This document shows positions 1 to 5,792 of a stretch of DNA of 28,473 nt, piece by piece. A program made the translations under genes and the position numbers. The notes beneath the pieces were generated by a model. It had not been told where the DNA came from and did not search any database. It saw only the letters and a list, made by a program, of their open reading frames with translations. The stretch is taken from contig DBRI01000012.1 of NCBI GenBank assembly GCA_002306295.1, forward strand, positions 13,994 to 42,466. Direction: 5' to 3'. Source of the stretch: Patescibacteria group bacterium UBA1372. GTDB taxonomy: Bacteria > Patescibacteriota > Microgenomatia > UBA12405. How positions within the stretch are numbered: position 1 is the stretch's first letter; every line of letters begins with the position of its first letter.

Positions 1-219
1 AGTTTACCTGAAAGTGAGTTGACAGTGACAAGTCGACCGGTTTTGGAGAGTCCTTATGAAGAAATAGAAATGCAAAGTTTGAATTGTTTGCCACGAGAAG
101 AGGCTGATAATCAAATTGGAGTAATGGTTGAAGTTTTGAAATCAACTGATTTAAGTGAAAGTACCGTATCTAGTTTGGTTAGTGAAATAGAGAGAATTGA
201 AAATTTGGTTTGTAAGTAA
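1..219 (+). CDS. C-terminal end of an unidentified protein (5' truncated by the window)
   Basis: The frame is open from base 1 to a TAA at 217-219, so this is most likely the last 72 codons of a gene that begins before the window. An internal ATG/GTG start cannot be excluded. The visible residues are acidic and polar (Glu, Ser, Leu rich) with no membrane segment. The last 30 or so residues could form a helix. No family is recognised. It converges on the PEGA gene, whose stop lies only 5 bases downstream on the other strand, and no terminator hairpin is visible between them. Confidence 0.5.
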   Translation, partial: SLPESELTVTSRPVLESPYEEIEMQSLNCLPREEADNQIGVMVEVLKSTDLSESTVSSLVSEIERIENLVCK

Positions 220-224
220 ATTTT

Positions 225-1421
225 TTATTTGATGACTATAGTATAGAGATTGTCTTGAGCTCCCGAGTAGGCGGTGGTTAGAGTAACTAGTTTGGCACCA
301 TCTGCCCAGGCGGCGATGATATTTGATTTAAGTTTGTTGACAAATAAAGTATGTTTGTTGGTGTTGTCGTATTCGACGACATTTATTTTTTCCTGTTGGG
401 CAAAAATTATATTTTGGCTGTTGGGTAACCAAAATGGAGTTTCGATAGAGCTTAAATCCCCGATTTCAAAATTGGTGTCTTGTTTGATATCGTAGATATA
501 ATAAAAACCTGATTTAATTTGTCTTTGCTGAGGTTGGGTTGATTGAGATGGTGGCGGGGTGATAATGTTTGTCTCTAAATTTCCGTCTGTTGAAGCAAAA
601 TATAAGATCTTATCTTTGTCGGGGCTAATTTGGATATGGTTTGCAGATTGAGTGGAGATAAAGGGAATTATTTGAGGAGGCAGACTAGATAGCCGGGTTT
701 GAATAATTTCCTCTTCTTTTTGTTGCCACTCTTCCATAATAAGGGGGAGCTGAGCAGTGATGTCATATAAAGGTTTATTAAGATTGGTAAGGTCGATTAG
801 ATAGTTGGCATTAACAAAAGTAACTAGAATTTGACTTGAATCGGGAGAGAAGGTAAAGGATTGAGCTTGTGTCCAGTCTATAAAAAAAGTGTTTGGTTTA
901 ATTAGTTTGGGAGTGTTTCTGGTACCAAGAGGAAGAGAATTGTTTAGTTCGGCTAAATATAGACCATTGTTAGTGGTAGCTGAAGCCGAAGCAACAGCAA
1001 AAGCGATTTTGGATTTATCAGGGCTAACTGAAGGATTGATGGCACCAGATAAGCTTAAAGGTTCTAGAATAGGAGCTGATCTAAATAGATGAGCATCGGT
1101 AGGACTGACTACCTCCTTTTTGACAGTAAGTGTTTTTTGCCAGGGCAGATAACCGTCTTTGCTTATTTTTATATCGTAAATTCCTGGAGGAAGATTGAGA
1201 GTGTCGTCAGTAGCTGTGACCAAGCGGTCATTGATAAAGACTGATGCTGGTTTGGGATTTGATGTTAGAGATAGAAGACCTGATGGGCTGAGGACTATAC
1301 CGTTATTGATATTGAGTTTGTAACCACGAGCTAATAGAGAGACTAGAATTGTGGCAGTAACAATAAGTAATGAGATAGTGGCGATGAAAAAAAAGTTTTT
1401 TTGATGATTAGCTTTAGGCAC
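225..1421 (-). CDS. PEGA-domain membrane-anchored beta-propeller-like protein
   Basis: The 398-residue protein has one N-terminal membrane segment (about residues 10-32) that should anchor it with the rest outside the cytoplasm. Residues about 48-110 form a PEGA domain, visible as the run KPASVFINDRLV...LPPGIYDIKISKDGYLPW. The remainder has repeated patterns such as SPDKSKIAFAV, FSPDSSQILVTF and ISPDKDKILYFAS, typical of TolB/WD40-like propeller blades. PEGA proteins are surface or envelope proteins; the ligand here is unknown. The GTG start at 1421 fits the N-terminal membrane segment and lies 6 nt after a TATAAT box, so the mRNA may be leaderless. It is divergent from the mreB-like gene. 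Confidence 0.8.
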   Translation of the reverse strand: MPKANHQKNFFFIATISLLIVTATILVSLLARGYKLNINNGIVLSPSGLLSLTSNPKPASVFINDRLVTATDDTLNLPPGIYDIKISKDGYLPWQKTLTVKKEVVSPTDAHLFRSAPILEPLSLSGAINPSVSPDKSKIAFAVASASATTNNGLYLAELNNSLPLGTRNTPKLIKPNTFFIDWTQAQSFTFSPDSSQILVTFVNANYLIDLTNLNKPLYDITAQLPLIMEEWQQKEEEIIQTRLSSLPPQIIPFISTQSANHIQISPDKDKILYFASTDGNLETNIITPPPSQSTQPQQRQIKSGFYYIYDIKQDTNFEIGDLSSIETPFWLPNSQNIIFAQQEKINVVEYDNTNKHTLFVNKLKSNIIAAWADGAKLVTLTTAYSGAQDNLYTIVIK

Positions 1422-1427
1422 AACTAT

Positions 1428-1433
1428 ATTATA
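1428..1433 (-). promoter_or_regulatory. -10 box of the PEGA gene, leaderless geometry
   Basis: The minus strand reads TATAAT here and the GTG start follows after 6 nt, so transcription should begin at or next to the start codon. No good -35 is visible. The tandem 15-bp repeat at 1441-1471 lies where a -35 element or an activator site would be. Confidence 0.55.
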
Positions 1434-1440
1434 ACTTTTT

Positions 1441-1471
1441 TAGTTCTCTAGTACTATAGTTCTCTAGTACT
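1441..1471. repeat. Tandem 15-bp direct repeat in the PEGA/mreB divergent region
   Basis: TAGTTCTCTAGTACT occurs at 1441-1455 and again at 1457-1471, separated by one base (16-bp period). It sits just upstream of the PEGA -10 box and about 90 bases before the mreB-like -10 box. It may be a tandem regulator site or a slippage product. Confidence 0.75.
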
Positions 1472-1558
1472 TTAGTGGTTATAGGTAGTTTTGATATATT
1501 TAAAGTAGATTTGGATATGGTAAATAATTGAGACATTTTATGCTGTATCAAATTAGGG

Positions 1559-1564
1559 TAGAAT
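1559..1564 (+). promoter_or_regulatory. -10 box of the mreB-like gene; supports a GTG start at 1570
   Basis: TAGAAT ends 5 nt before an in-frame GTG (1570), the same spacing seen before murB, ruvC, ruvA, ruvB and the dehydrogenase gene. The ATG two codons later (1576) is the alternative start. Confidence 0.45.
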
Positions 1565-1569
1565 TATGT

Positions 1570-2571
1570 GTGGCAATGACAAAAAAAGTAGCAATCGATT
1601 TGGGGACTTCTAATTGTCTAGTCTGGTTGGAGGGAAGTGGAGTAGTTTTAAAAGAGCCGAGCGTGGTGGCTGTGTCAGTAGAGGATAGAAGAATTTTGGC
1701 AATTGGAGATGAAGCTAAGGATATGCTTGGTAAAACACCTGAGTATATTGAAGTAATTAAACCTTTACAGGATGGAGTAATTGCTGACTATGAGGTGACT
1801 GAAGCGATGATAAGATATTTTTTGAGAAAAGTGATGGGTAGAGCTTGGTTTTTTAGACCAGATGTAATTGTGGCTGTACCTGCAGGGGTGACTCAGGTAG
1901 AGAAAAGGGCTGTAGTTGAAGCAACAGTAACGGCCGGAGCCAGGAAAGCCTATTTAATAGATGCACCACTAGCAGCGGCAATTGGAGCAAAAATACCTGT
2001 AGCTGAAAGCTTTGCCAATATGATAGTGGGAGTTGGTGCCGGAGCGACTGAAGCGGTAGTAATTTGTCTGGGTGGGGTGGTAGTTTATGGAAGTAAGAGG
2101 ATAGGTGGGGACACGCTGGACAATGATATTGAAAATTATGTCAGAAAAAAGCATGGGTTGATTATTGGACAGAATACTGCAGAAGCTTTAAAAGAAAAGA
2201 TTGGAGCGGCAATACGTTTGAAGAGAGAAAAAGAGATGGAAGTGTCAGGCAGAGATTCAATTTCTGGATTACCAAAAACTGCAACGATAACATCCGGAGA
2301 TATATATGAAGCTATGGAAGAGTCAATTATGATGATGGTGTCGGTGGTCAGGGAGACTTTGGCAGTAACCGGACCGGAGCTGGTAGCTGATGTGGCAGAC
2401 AAAGGTTTGGTACTGACGGGTGGGGGAGCAAAGCTGGATGGACTTGACGAAAGATTGAAAAGAGAGATTGGAGTAGTGGTGAGTGTGGCACCAGAGAGCG
2501 AATTGTGCGTGATTAAGGGGGCAGGGGTGGCAATTGAAAATTTGGAAGTGTATAGAAGAGCCTTAAAGTAA
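1570..2571 (+). CDS. mreB: MreB/Mbl-like actin homologue with altered nucleotide-binding residues
   Basis: This is a 333-residue bacterial actin family protein, the usual MreB length. MreB filaments guide side-wall synthesis at the inner membrane. Phosphate-1 is intact (IDLGTSN, residues 9-15), as are the DGVIADYEVT region and the adenosine motif LTGGGAKLDGLDERL. Two catalytic positions are changed. The usual EEPMAAAIG reads DAPLAAAIG, with Ala132 for the catalytic Glu, and the phosphate-2 loop, usually VDIGGGTTE, reads VGVGAGATE, with Gly154 for the Asp. Hydrolysis may therefore be weak or lost. The frame extends back to a TTG at 1528, but GTG 1570 (5 nt after a -10 box) or ATG 1576 is more likely. 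Neighbours are envelope genes. It could be a divergent Mbl/MreB paralogue rather than the main MreB. Confidence 0.85.
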   Translation: MAMTKKVAIDLGTSNCLVWLEGSGVVLKEPSVVAVSVEDRRILAIGDEAKDMLGKTPEYIEVIKPLQDGVIADYEVTEAMIRYFLRKVMGRAWFFRPDVIVAVPAGVTQVEKRAVVEATVTAGARKAYLIDAPLAAAIGAKIPVAESFANMIVGVGAGATEAVVICLGGVVVYGSKRIGGDTLDNDIENYVRKKHGLIIGQNTAEALKEKIGAAIRLKREKEMEVSGRDSISGLPKTATITSGDIYEAMEESIMMMVSVVRETLAVTGPELVADVADKGLVLTGGGAKLDGLDERLKREIGVVVSVAPESELCVIKGAGVAIENLEVYRRALK

Positions 2572-3000
2572 TTATCAATTTATCAATTACGAATTTTCAA
2601 TTTGATTAGGTATCCTATATAGAGTTTATTTAGAGAAGAAATAGAGTAATCAAGAATGTCTTTTTTTGGTCTAAATTGGTTTAAGTTAAAATTTAACCTT
2701 ATTTTTATGTTTACTATGTAGATATTACCTATTTTATAGCTTTATAAGCTGGGTAAAAAATATGTTCTATAGCGAATATTTGGCCTATTTTAAAATTTAT
2801 AGATTATAGGGTGTGAGTTGGTATTTTGGCCGAAATGATATATTTGGGGATTATATCTTGTAATATAATTATAAGAGATGGGTATAAATGTCCTATATGT
2901 ACGTAATATATGTGTATTATGTAAAAAAAGGGACAGTAAAGTTAGTTAAAGAATAAAAATATCAGCTTTAATATGAAATTTTTGGTAAAATAGGGCAGAC
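2572..3000. other. 429-bp AT-rich intergenic region, no gene seen
   Basis: It begins with TATCAATT in tandem (2573-2588) and AT-rich repeats resembling those after the permease gene. A small AGCTT/AAGCT hairpin lies at about 2737-2749. The 2860-2935 part is rich in ATAT/GTAT steps. No convincing ORF, RNA gene or mreB terminator was found. The only functional element I can support is the wecG -10 box near the end. Confidence 0.5.
2986..2991 (+). promoter_or_regulatory. Extended -10 promoter of the wecG-like gene
   Basis: TAAAAT is preceded by TGG (extended -10, TGn). The ATG follows after 9 nt, which would give a leader of about 3 nt or none. No Shine-Dalgarno sequence is present. Confidence 0.45.
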
Positions 3001-3837
3001 ATGAACGAAAATTTTGATAAAAAATGTGAGAGTATGTGCCTAAAGATAGGGGAAAAGGTTTGTTTGACTATTTTTAGCGGTTCTAAATCTCGACTGCTAA
3101 AAAGATTGGTGGAACTAGTGGATAAAGATGATAGTTTGGTTTGGGTGGCGACGGTTAACCCAGAGTTTGTGGTTGAAGCTAAAAGAGACCAAAAGTTTGC
3201 CAAAATACTATCAGAAACTACAATAAACACGGCTGATGGGATTGGAATAATTTGGGCAAACGAGGTAGAAAAAAACCGAGGCATGTCCATATATGGGAGG
3301 TTAGGGAAAGGATTGGTGGAGGGAATAAATGTGTTGAGGGGTAGGTACAGACATTTGGTAGCTTCGGGAAGTGAACTGATGGTGGATTTAAGTAAGGTAG
3401 CTGGTGAAAGAGGTTGGAAAGTATATTTTTTAGGTGGGTTTGGAGATACAGCTGAAAAGGCAGGAGAAAATATAAAAGATAGATTTAAGATTTATGATTT
3501 AAGATTTAAGAGTAGTCCTGGTAGACCAACATATAATGATACACAAGTTTTACTTACGATACACAAATATAGACCGGAGATATTGTTTGTGGCCTATGGG
3601 ATGAAGAAGCAGGAGGAATGGATATATGAGCACAGACTTGAATTGGAGAAGGCTGGAGTCAGATTGGTAATGGGGGTGGGTAGGAGCTTTGATTATTATT
3701 CGGGGAAGTTAGCAATGGCTCCGATGTGGGTGAGAAAAATGGGATTAGAATGGCTTTTTGCTTTAGTAAAAGATCCAAAAAGATGGAAGAGAGATCTGAA
3801 GCTAATTGAGTTTGTATGGGATACTTTGAAATCCTAA
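3001..3837 (+). CDS. WecG/TagA/CpsF family (GT26) glycosyltransferase
   Basis: The 278-residue protein matches the GT26 family, which transfers ManNAc or ManNAcA from UDP-sugars to lipid-linked acceptors for teichoic acid, enterobacterial common antigen or capsule. Family signatures are TVNPEFVV (residues 51-58), NTADGIGIIWA with the probable catalytic base Asp79, VYFLGG, FVAYGMKKQE, and the C-terminal SFDYYSGKLAMAPMWVRKMGLEWLF that helps membrane association. Residues about 162-171 (KIYDLRFKSS) come from a short repeat also found at 23104-23121 and look like an in-frame insertion. The gene is monocistronic: it starts near its own -10 box and converges on murB. Donor and acceptor cannot be read from sequence. 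Confidence 0.9.
   Translation: MNENFDKKCESMCLKIGEKVCLTIFSGSKSRLLKRLVELVDKDDSLVWVATVNPEFVVEAKRDQKFAKILSETTINTADGIGIIWANEVEKNRGMSIYGRLGKGLVEGINVLRGRYRHLVASGSELMVDLSKVAGERGWKVYFLGGFGDTAEKAGENIKDRFKIYDLRFKSSPGRPTYNDTQVLLTIHKYRPEILFVAYGMKKQEEWIYEHRLELEKAGVRLVMGVGRSFDYYSGKLAMAPMWVRKMGLEWLFALVKDPKRWKRDLKLIEFVWDTLKS
3493..3510 (+). repeat. 18-bp dispersed repeat inside the wecG-like gene
   Basis: TATGATTTAAGATTTAAG occurs here in coding sequence and identically at 23104-23121 in the dehydrogenase promoter region. Just upstream (3481-3492) is another AGATTTAAGATT copy, so the coding copy sits in a small tandem array. Confidence 0.7.
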
Positions 3838-3895
3838 ACCCTTTCCCTGTCCCTTTCCCTTGACAGGGCAAGGGAAATCTCTTAAAAAGAGGGGT
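3838..3895. terminator. Inverted repeats between convergent wecG-like and murB genes
   Basis: CCCTGTC (3845-3851) pairs with GACAGGG (3862-3868). TTTCCCT (3842-3848) can alternatively pair with AGGGAAA (3871-3877), and a small CTCTT/AAGAG hairpin follows at about 3879-3891. The location between two gene ends suggests a bidirectional terminator. There is no long T-run, so it may be factor-assisted or only a repeat. The CCCTTT units themselves repeat. Confidence 0.45.
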
Positions 3896-5023
3896 TTAGA
3901 AATTTCCCAGTAATTTAATTTCTGGTTTGAGTTCGAAGCCAAATTTGGATTTGACTTGATCTTGGATATGTTTTATTAAAGATAGATAGTCTTTGGAGGT
4001 GGCCTTACCGGTGTTGACTATAAAATTGGCGTGGAGGGGGGAGATTTGGGCACCGCCGATTTTGTACCCTTTGAGGTTGAGTTCGTGGTCTATTATCCAG
4101 CCAGTGGATTTTTGTTCACCCCAGATTCTTTGACAGATTGAAAGCTGAGGGTTGGCAAAGACGGAGCCGGCAGAATTGACTGGTTGGACTTTGGATTTTT
4201 GGACTATCCAGGCGTTACGGGATTGGGTAGCACGGTTGACATCTCCTAAAAATAAGCTGAAGTTGGCTGACAAAATGACCATTTCAGGATGATTTAGAAA
4301 ATAGGAAGTTTCGTATTGCCAAGGTAACAGGGATTTAGGGTAAATAGTAGTTTTACCTGTATTGATATTAAAAACTTTGACATTAATAAGATAATCGGAA
4401 ATATGGTAACTGCCACCATGAGCGTTATGAACAATGGCTCCACCAATTGTTCCTGGGATATAGGCAAACCATTGAAGTCCGGTAATACCTTTGTTCAGAA
4501 GATAATTGATGGCATATGGAAGGGGAGTGCCGGAACTGATTTGAACTTTGATCTGAGGTGAGTCTGATTCATCGTAGTCGATTTTGGTGAAGTCCAGATA
4601 TTTGTCTGGTTCGTTTTCTTGGCGTTGGGTGTCAGTTTTAGAAAAATTAGTAGATATTTTTTGTTTGGAAAGAATTTTTATAGAGTTAGAGGTGTTTTTG
4701 ATAACGATACCGCGAATACCTGAATCGGAAATAAGAACGTTTGAACCGTTGCCAAGAATGATAATGGGCTTTGCACTTGTAAACCTTTTTTTACGGTGCT
4801 CGCTACCTTCGGGCTCACTTTGTTCGCGATCGCTGCGCTCCGGAAAAAAGTTTACTTCGCTTAAAAATTTCAAAAGTTTGATAAATTCAGGTTGGGATGT
4901 GGTTTGGACAAAGATATCTGCCGGTCCGCCGATTTTGAGAGTGGTTAGAGGGGCAAGGGAGTAGTTTTTTTTGATAGTAAGGTCGGGGAAGTGATGAATT
5001 AAATCTTGATAGTGCTTATTCAT
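3896..5023 (-). CDS. murB: UDP-N-acetylenolpyruvoylglucosamine reductase (MurB) with insertions
   Basis: MurB reduces UDP-GlcNAc-enolpyruvate to UDP-MurNAc with FAD and NADPH in peptidoglycan precursor synthesis. Seen: TTLKIGGPAD (residues 27-36), FAD-binding ILGNGSNVLISD (89-100), IPGTIGGAI (189-197), the SAGSVFANP motif with probable catalytic Ser287, GGAQISPLHANFIVN, and PEIKLLG with Glu368. The usual YRxS motif reads YETS (237-240), an Arg-to-Glu change. At 375 residues it is longer than the usual 300 or so. Residues 57-81 (4781-4855) are a charged insert encoded by a palindromic element, and about 115-155 is a second polar insert. The ATG is 5 nt after a TATAAT box. The gene is divergent from ruvC. 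Confidence 0.93.
   Translation of the reverse strand: MNKHYQDLIHHFPDLTIKKNYSLAPLTTLKIGGPADIFVQTTSQPEFIKLLKFLSEVNFFPERSDREQSEPEGSEHRKKRFTSAKPIIILGNGSNVLISDSGIRGIVIKNTSNSIKILSKQKISTNFSKTDTQRQENEPDKYLDFTKIDYDESDSPQIKVQISSGTPLPYAINYLLNKGITGLQWFAYIPGTIGGAIVHNAHGGSYHISDYLINVKVFNINTGKTTIYPKSLLPWQYETSYFLNHPEMVILSANFSLFLGDVNRATQSRNAWIVQKSKVQPVNSAGSVFANPQLSICQRIWGEQKSTGWIIDHELNLKGYKIGGAQISPLHANFIVNTGKATSKDYLSLIKHIQDQVKSKFGFELKPEIKLLGNF
4779..4855. repeat. Palindromic element inserted in frame in murB
   Basis: Outer arms GTAAAC plus a T-run (4779-4792) and an A-run plus GTTTAC (4844-4855) are inverted. The core is markedly GC-rich compared with the gene, with GCTCGCTACC, GGGCTCAC, TTCGCGATCGC and GCGCTCCGG segments. 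Its 77 bases match the murB protein insert (residues 57-81), which falls between the normal helix and the FAD-binding strand. It resembles coding palindromic repeats of the Rickettsia RPE kind. Confidence 0.7.
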
Positions 5024-5028
5024 ATCTT

Positions 5029-5034
5029 ATTATA
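5029..5034 (-). promoter_or_regulatory. -10 box of murB, leaderless geometry
   Basis: The minus strand reads TATAAT with 5 nt to the murB ATG. The expected -35 zone falls inside the 20-bp palindrome at 5043-5062, with no TTGACA-like match. Confidence 0.55.
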
Positions 5035-5042
5035 ACTCGAAG

Positions 5043-5066
5043 GGAACGCATATATGCGTTCCGTAC
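5043..5066 (+). repeat. REP-like palindrome with GTAC tail
   Basis: GGAACGCATATATGCGTTCC (5043-5062) is a perfect 20-bp palindrome followed by GTAC. The same design (palindrome then GTAC) occurs at 20512-20538 and 26646-26671, and RAYT enzymes act on such repeats. It overlaps the murB -35 zone, so an operator role is also possible. Confidence 0.6.
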
Positions 5067-5134
5067 TAAAATATACGAATTAATAACCCTATAATAAGTT
5101 AGTTAAGTCCTGTAGTGTTTTTGTATTAACAGTA

Positions 5135-5158
5135 ATTGTGGAAAAGTGGAGAAAGTGG
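5135..5158 (+). promoter_or_regulatory. Direct-repeat array resembling MraZ boxes upstream of ruvC
   Basis: ATTGTGG (5135), AAAGTGG (5143) and AAAGTGG (5152) are spaced by 8 and 9 bases, and a TATAAT (5168-5173) follows. MraZ, the dcw-cluster regulator, binds tandem TGGGN or AAAGTGK repeats with about 10-bp period. The shorter period weakens the match. It lies between murB (a dcw-type gene) and ruvC. Confidence 0.3.
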
Positions 5159-5179
5159 GTGTAGACTTATAATAATCTT

Positions 5180-5204
5180 TAAGGGTCGATGCAATCGAAC
5201 CTTA
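5180..5204. promoter_or_regulatory. Hairpin/dyad just upstream of the ruvC -10 box
   Basis: TAAGG (5180-5184) pairs with CCTTA (5200-5204) and CGAT (5187-5190) with ATCG (5194-5197), around a GCA loop and a 2x2 internal loop. It covers the -35 zone of the ruvC promoter, so it may be an operator. It could also end transcripts from the upstream TATAAT at 5168-5173. Confidence 0.35.
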
Positions 5205-5211
5205 CCCGTAC

Positions 5212-5217
5212 TATAAT
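5212..5217 (+). promoter_or_regulatory. -10 box of ruvC, leaderless geometry
   Basis: TATAAT ends 5 nt before the ATG at 5223. This supports ATG 5223 over the in-frame TTG at 5217, which overlaps the box itself. Confidence 0.55.
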
Positions 5218-5222
5218 TGAGT

Positions 5223-5675
5223 ATGATTTTAGGAATTGATCCGGGGTTAGCAAATTTGGGTTGGGCAGTGATGAGGGATGAAAAGTTAGTGGAATACGGT
5301 TGTATTGAGACTAAGGCAGGAGAAAAGTCCGAAGACAGATTGGATTACATTTTTAGGAAGCTAGAAGAACTGATAGATAGATATAAGGTAGGTGAAGTAG
5401 TAATGGAAAGTCTTTATTTTGCTAAAAATGCCAAGTCGGCCATAAAGGTGGCGGAGGTAATGGGAGTGATTAAGGTTTGTGCAAAGAAAAATGGAGTTAG
5501 AGTATACGAATATACCCCTTTGCAAATAAAAACGGCTTTGACGGGCTATGGAAGAGCCTCTAAAGATCAGGTAGAAGATATGGTGAAAAGATTGTTAGAC
5601 AGAGATGAGCCAATTAGACCTGATCATGCATCGGATGCAGTGGCTGTGGCAATGACGAGAATCAGGTATGCTTAA
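5223..5675 (+). CDS. ruvC: Holliday junction endonuclease RuvC
   Basis: RuvC is the dimeric nuclease that cuts four-way junctions migrated by RuvAB. The 150-residue protein is near the usual length. The four-acid active site is visible: Asp6 in GIDPG, Glu62 in VVMES, and the HxxD pair His135/Asp138 in DHASDAVAVA. Many RuvCs have Asp at the third position, but the Thermus thermophilus enzyme also uses His. YTPLQIKTALTGYGRASKDQV is the conserved DNA-facing segment. ruvC usually lies next to ruvA and ruvB, but here about 14 kb separate them. It starts at its own -10 box and is followed after 116 bp by the giant gene. Confidence 0.95.
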   Translation: MILGIDPGLANLGWAVMRDEKLVEYGCIETKAGEKSEDRLDYIFRKLEELIDRYKVGEVVMESLYFAKNAKSAIKVAEVMGVIKVCAKKNGVRVYEYTPLQIKTALTGYGRASKDQVEDMVKRLLDRDEPIRPDHASDAVAVAMTRIRYA

Positions 5676-5763
5676 ATTTTGATTTTAATCAATTTTTGAG
5701 TTAGGTTTTCTATCATTTGACCTGTTTTGTCATATTTGTTTTTGAATTTGTCTAAACTAAAAT

Positions 5764-5792
5764 TAGGGGAGGGGTTTTTGTACCTCTACCTA
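5764..5792 (+). promoter_or_regulatory. Possible hairpin occluding the start of the giant gene
   Basis: TAGGGGAGG (5764-5772) can pair with CCTCT plus CCTA (5783-5792) with one bulged A (5788) and one G-U pair, leaving a 10-base loop. The 3' arm ends on the A of the giant gene's ATG. The purine-rich 5' arm is too far (about 17 nt) to act as a normal Shine-Dalgarno unless the hairpin folds. A weak -10 (TAAAAT, 5758-5763) lies just before it. This may gate expression of the very long gene. Confidence 0.35.

Noticed and set aside
1528..1569. Longer MreB-like start at TTG 1528
   Set aside because: The extra 14 residues are not MreB-like and the codons lie upstream of the -10 box at 1559-1564; GTG 1570 or ATG 1576 fits better.
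4826..4833. GCGATCGC octamer like cyanobacterial HIP1
   Set aside because: Only one copy was noticed, inside the murB palindromic insert; nothing else suggests a cyanobacterial origin.
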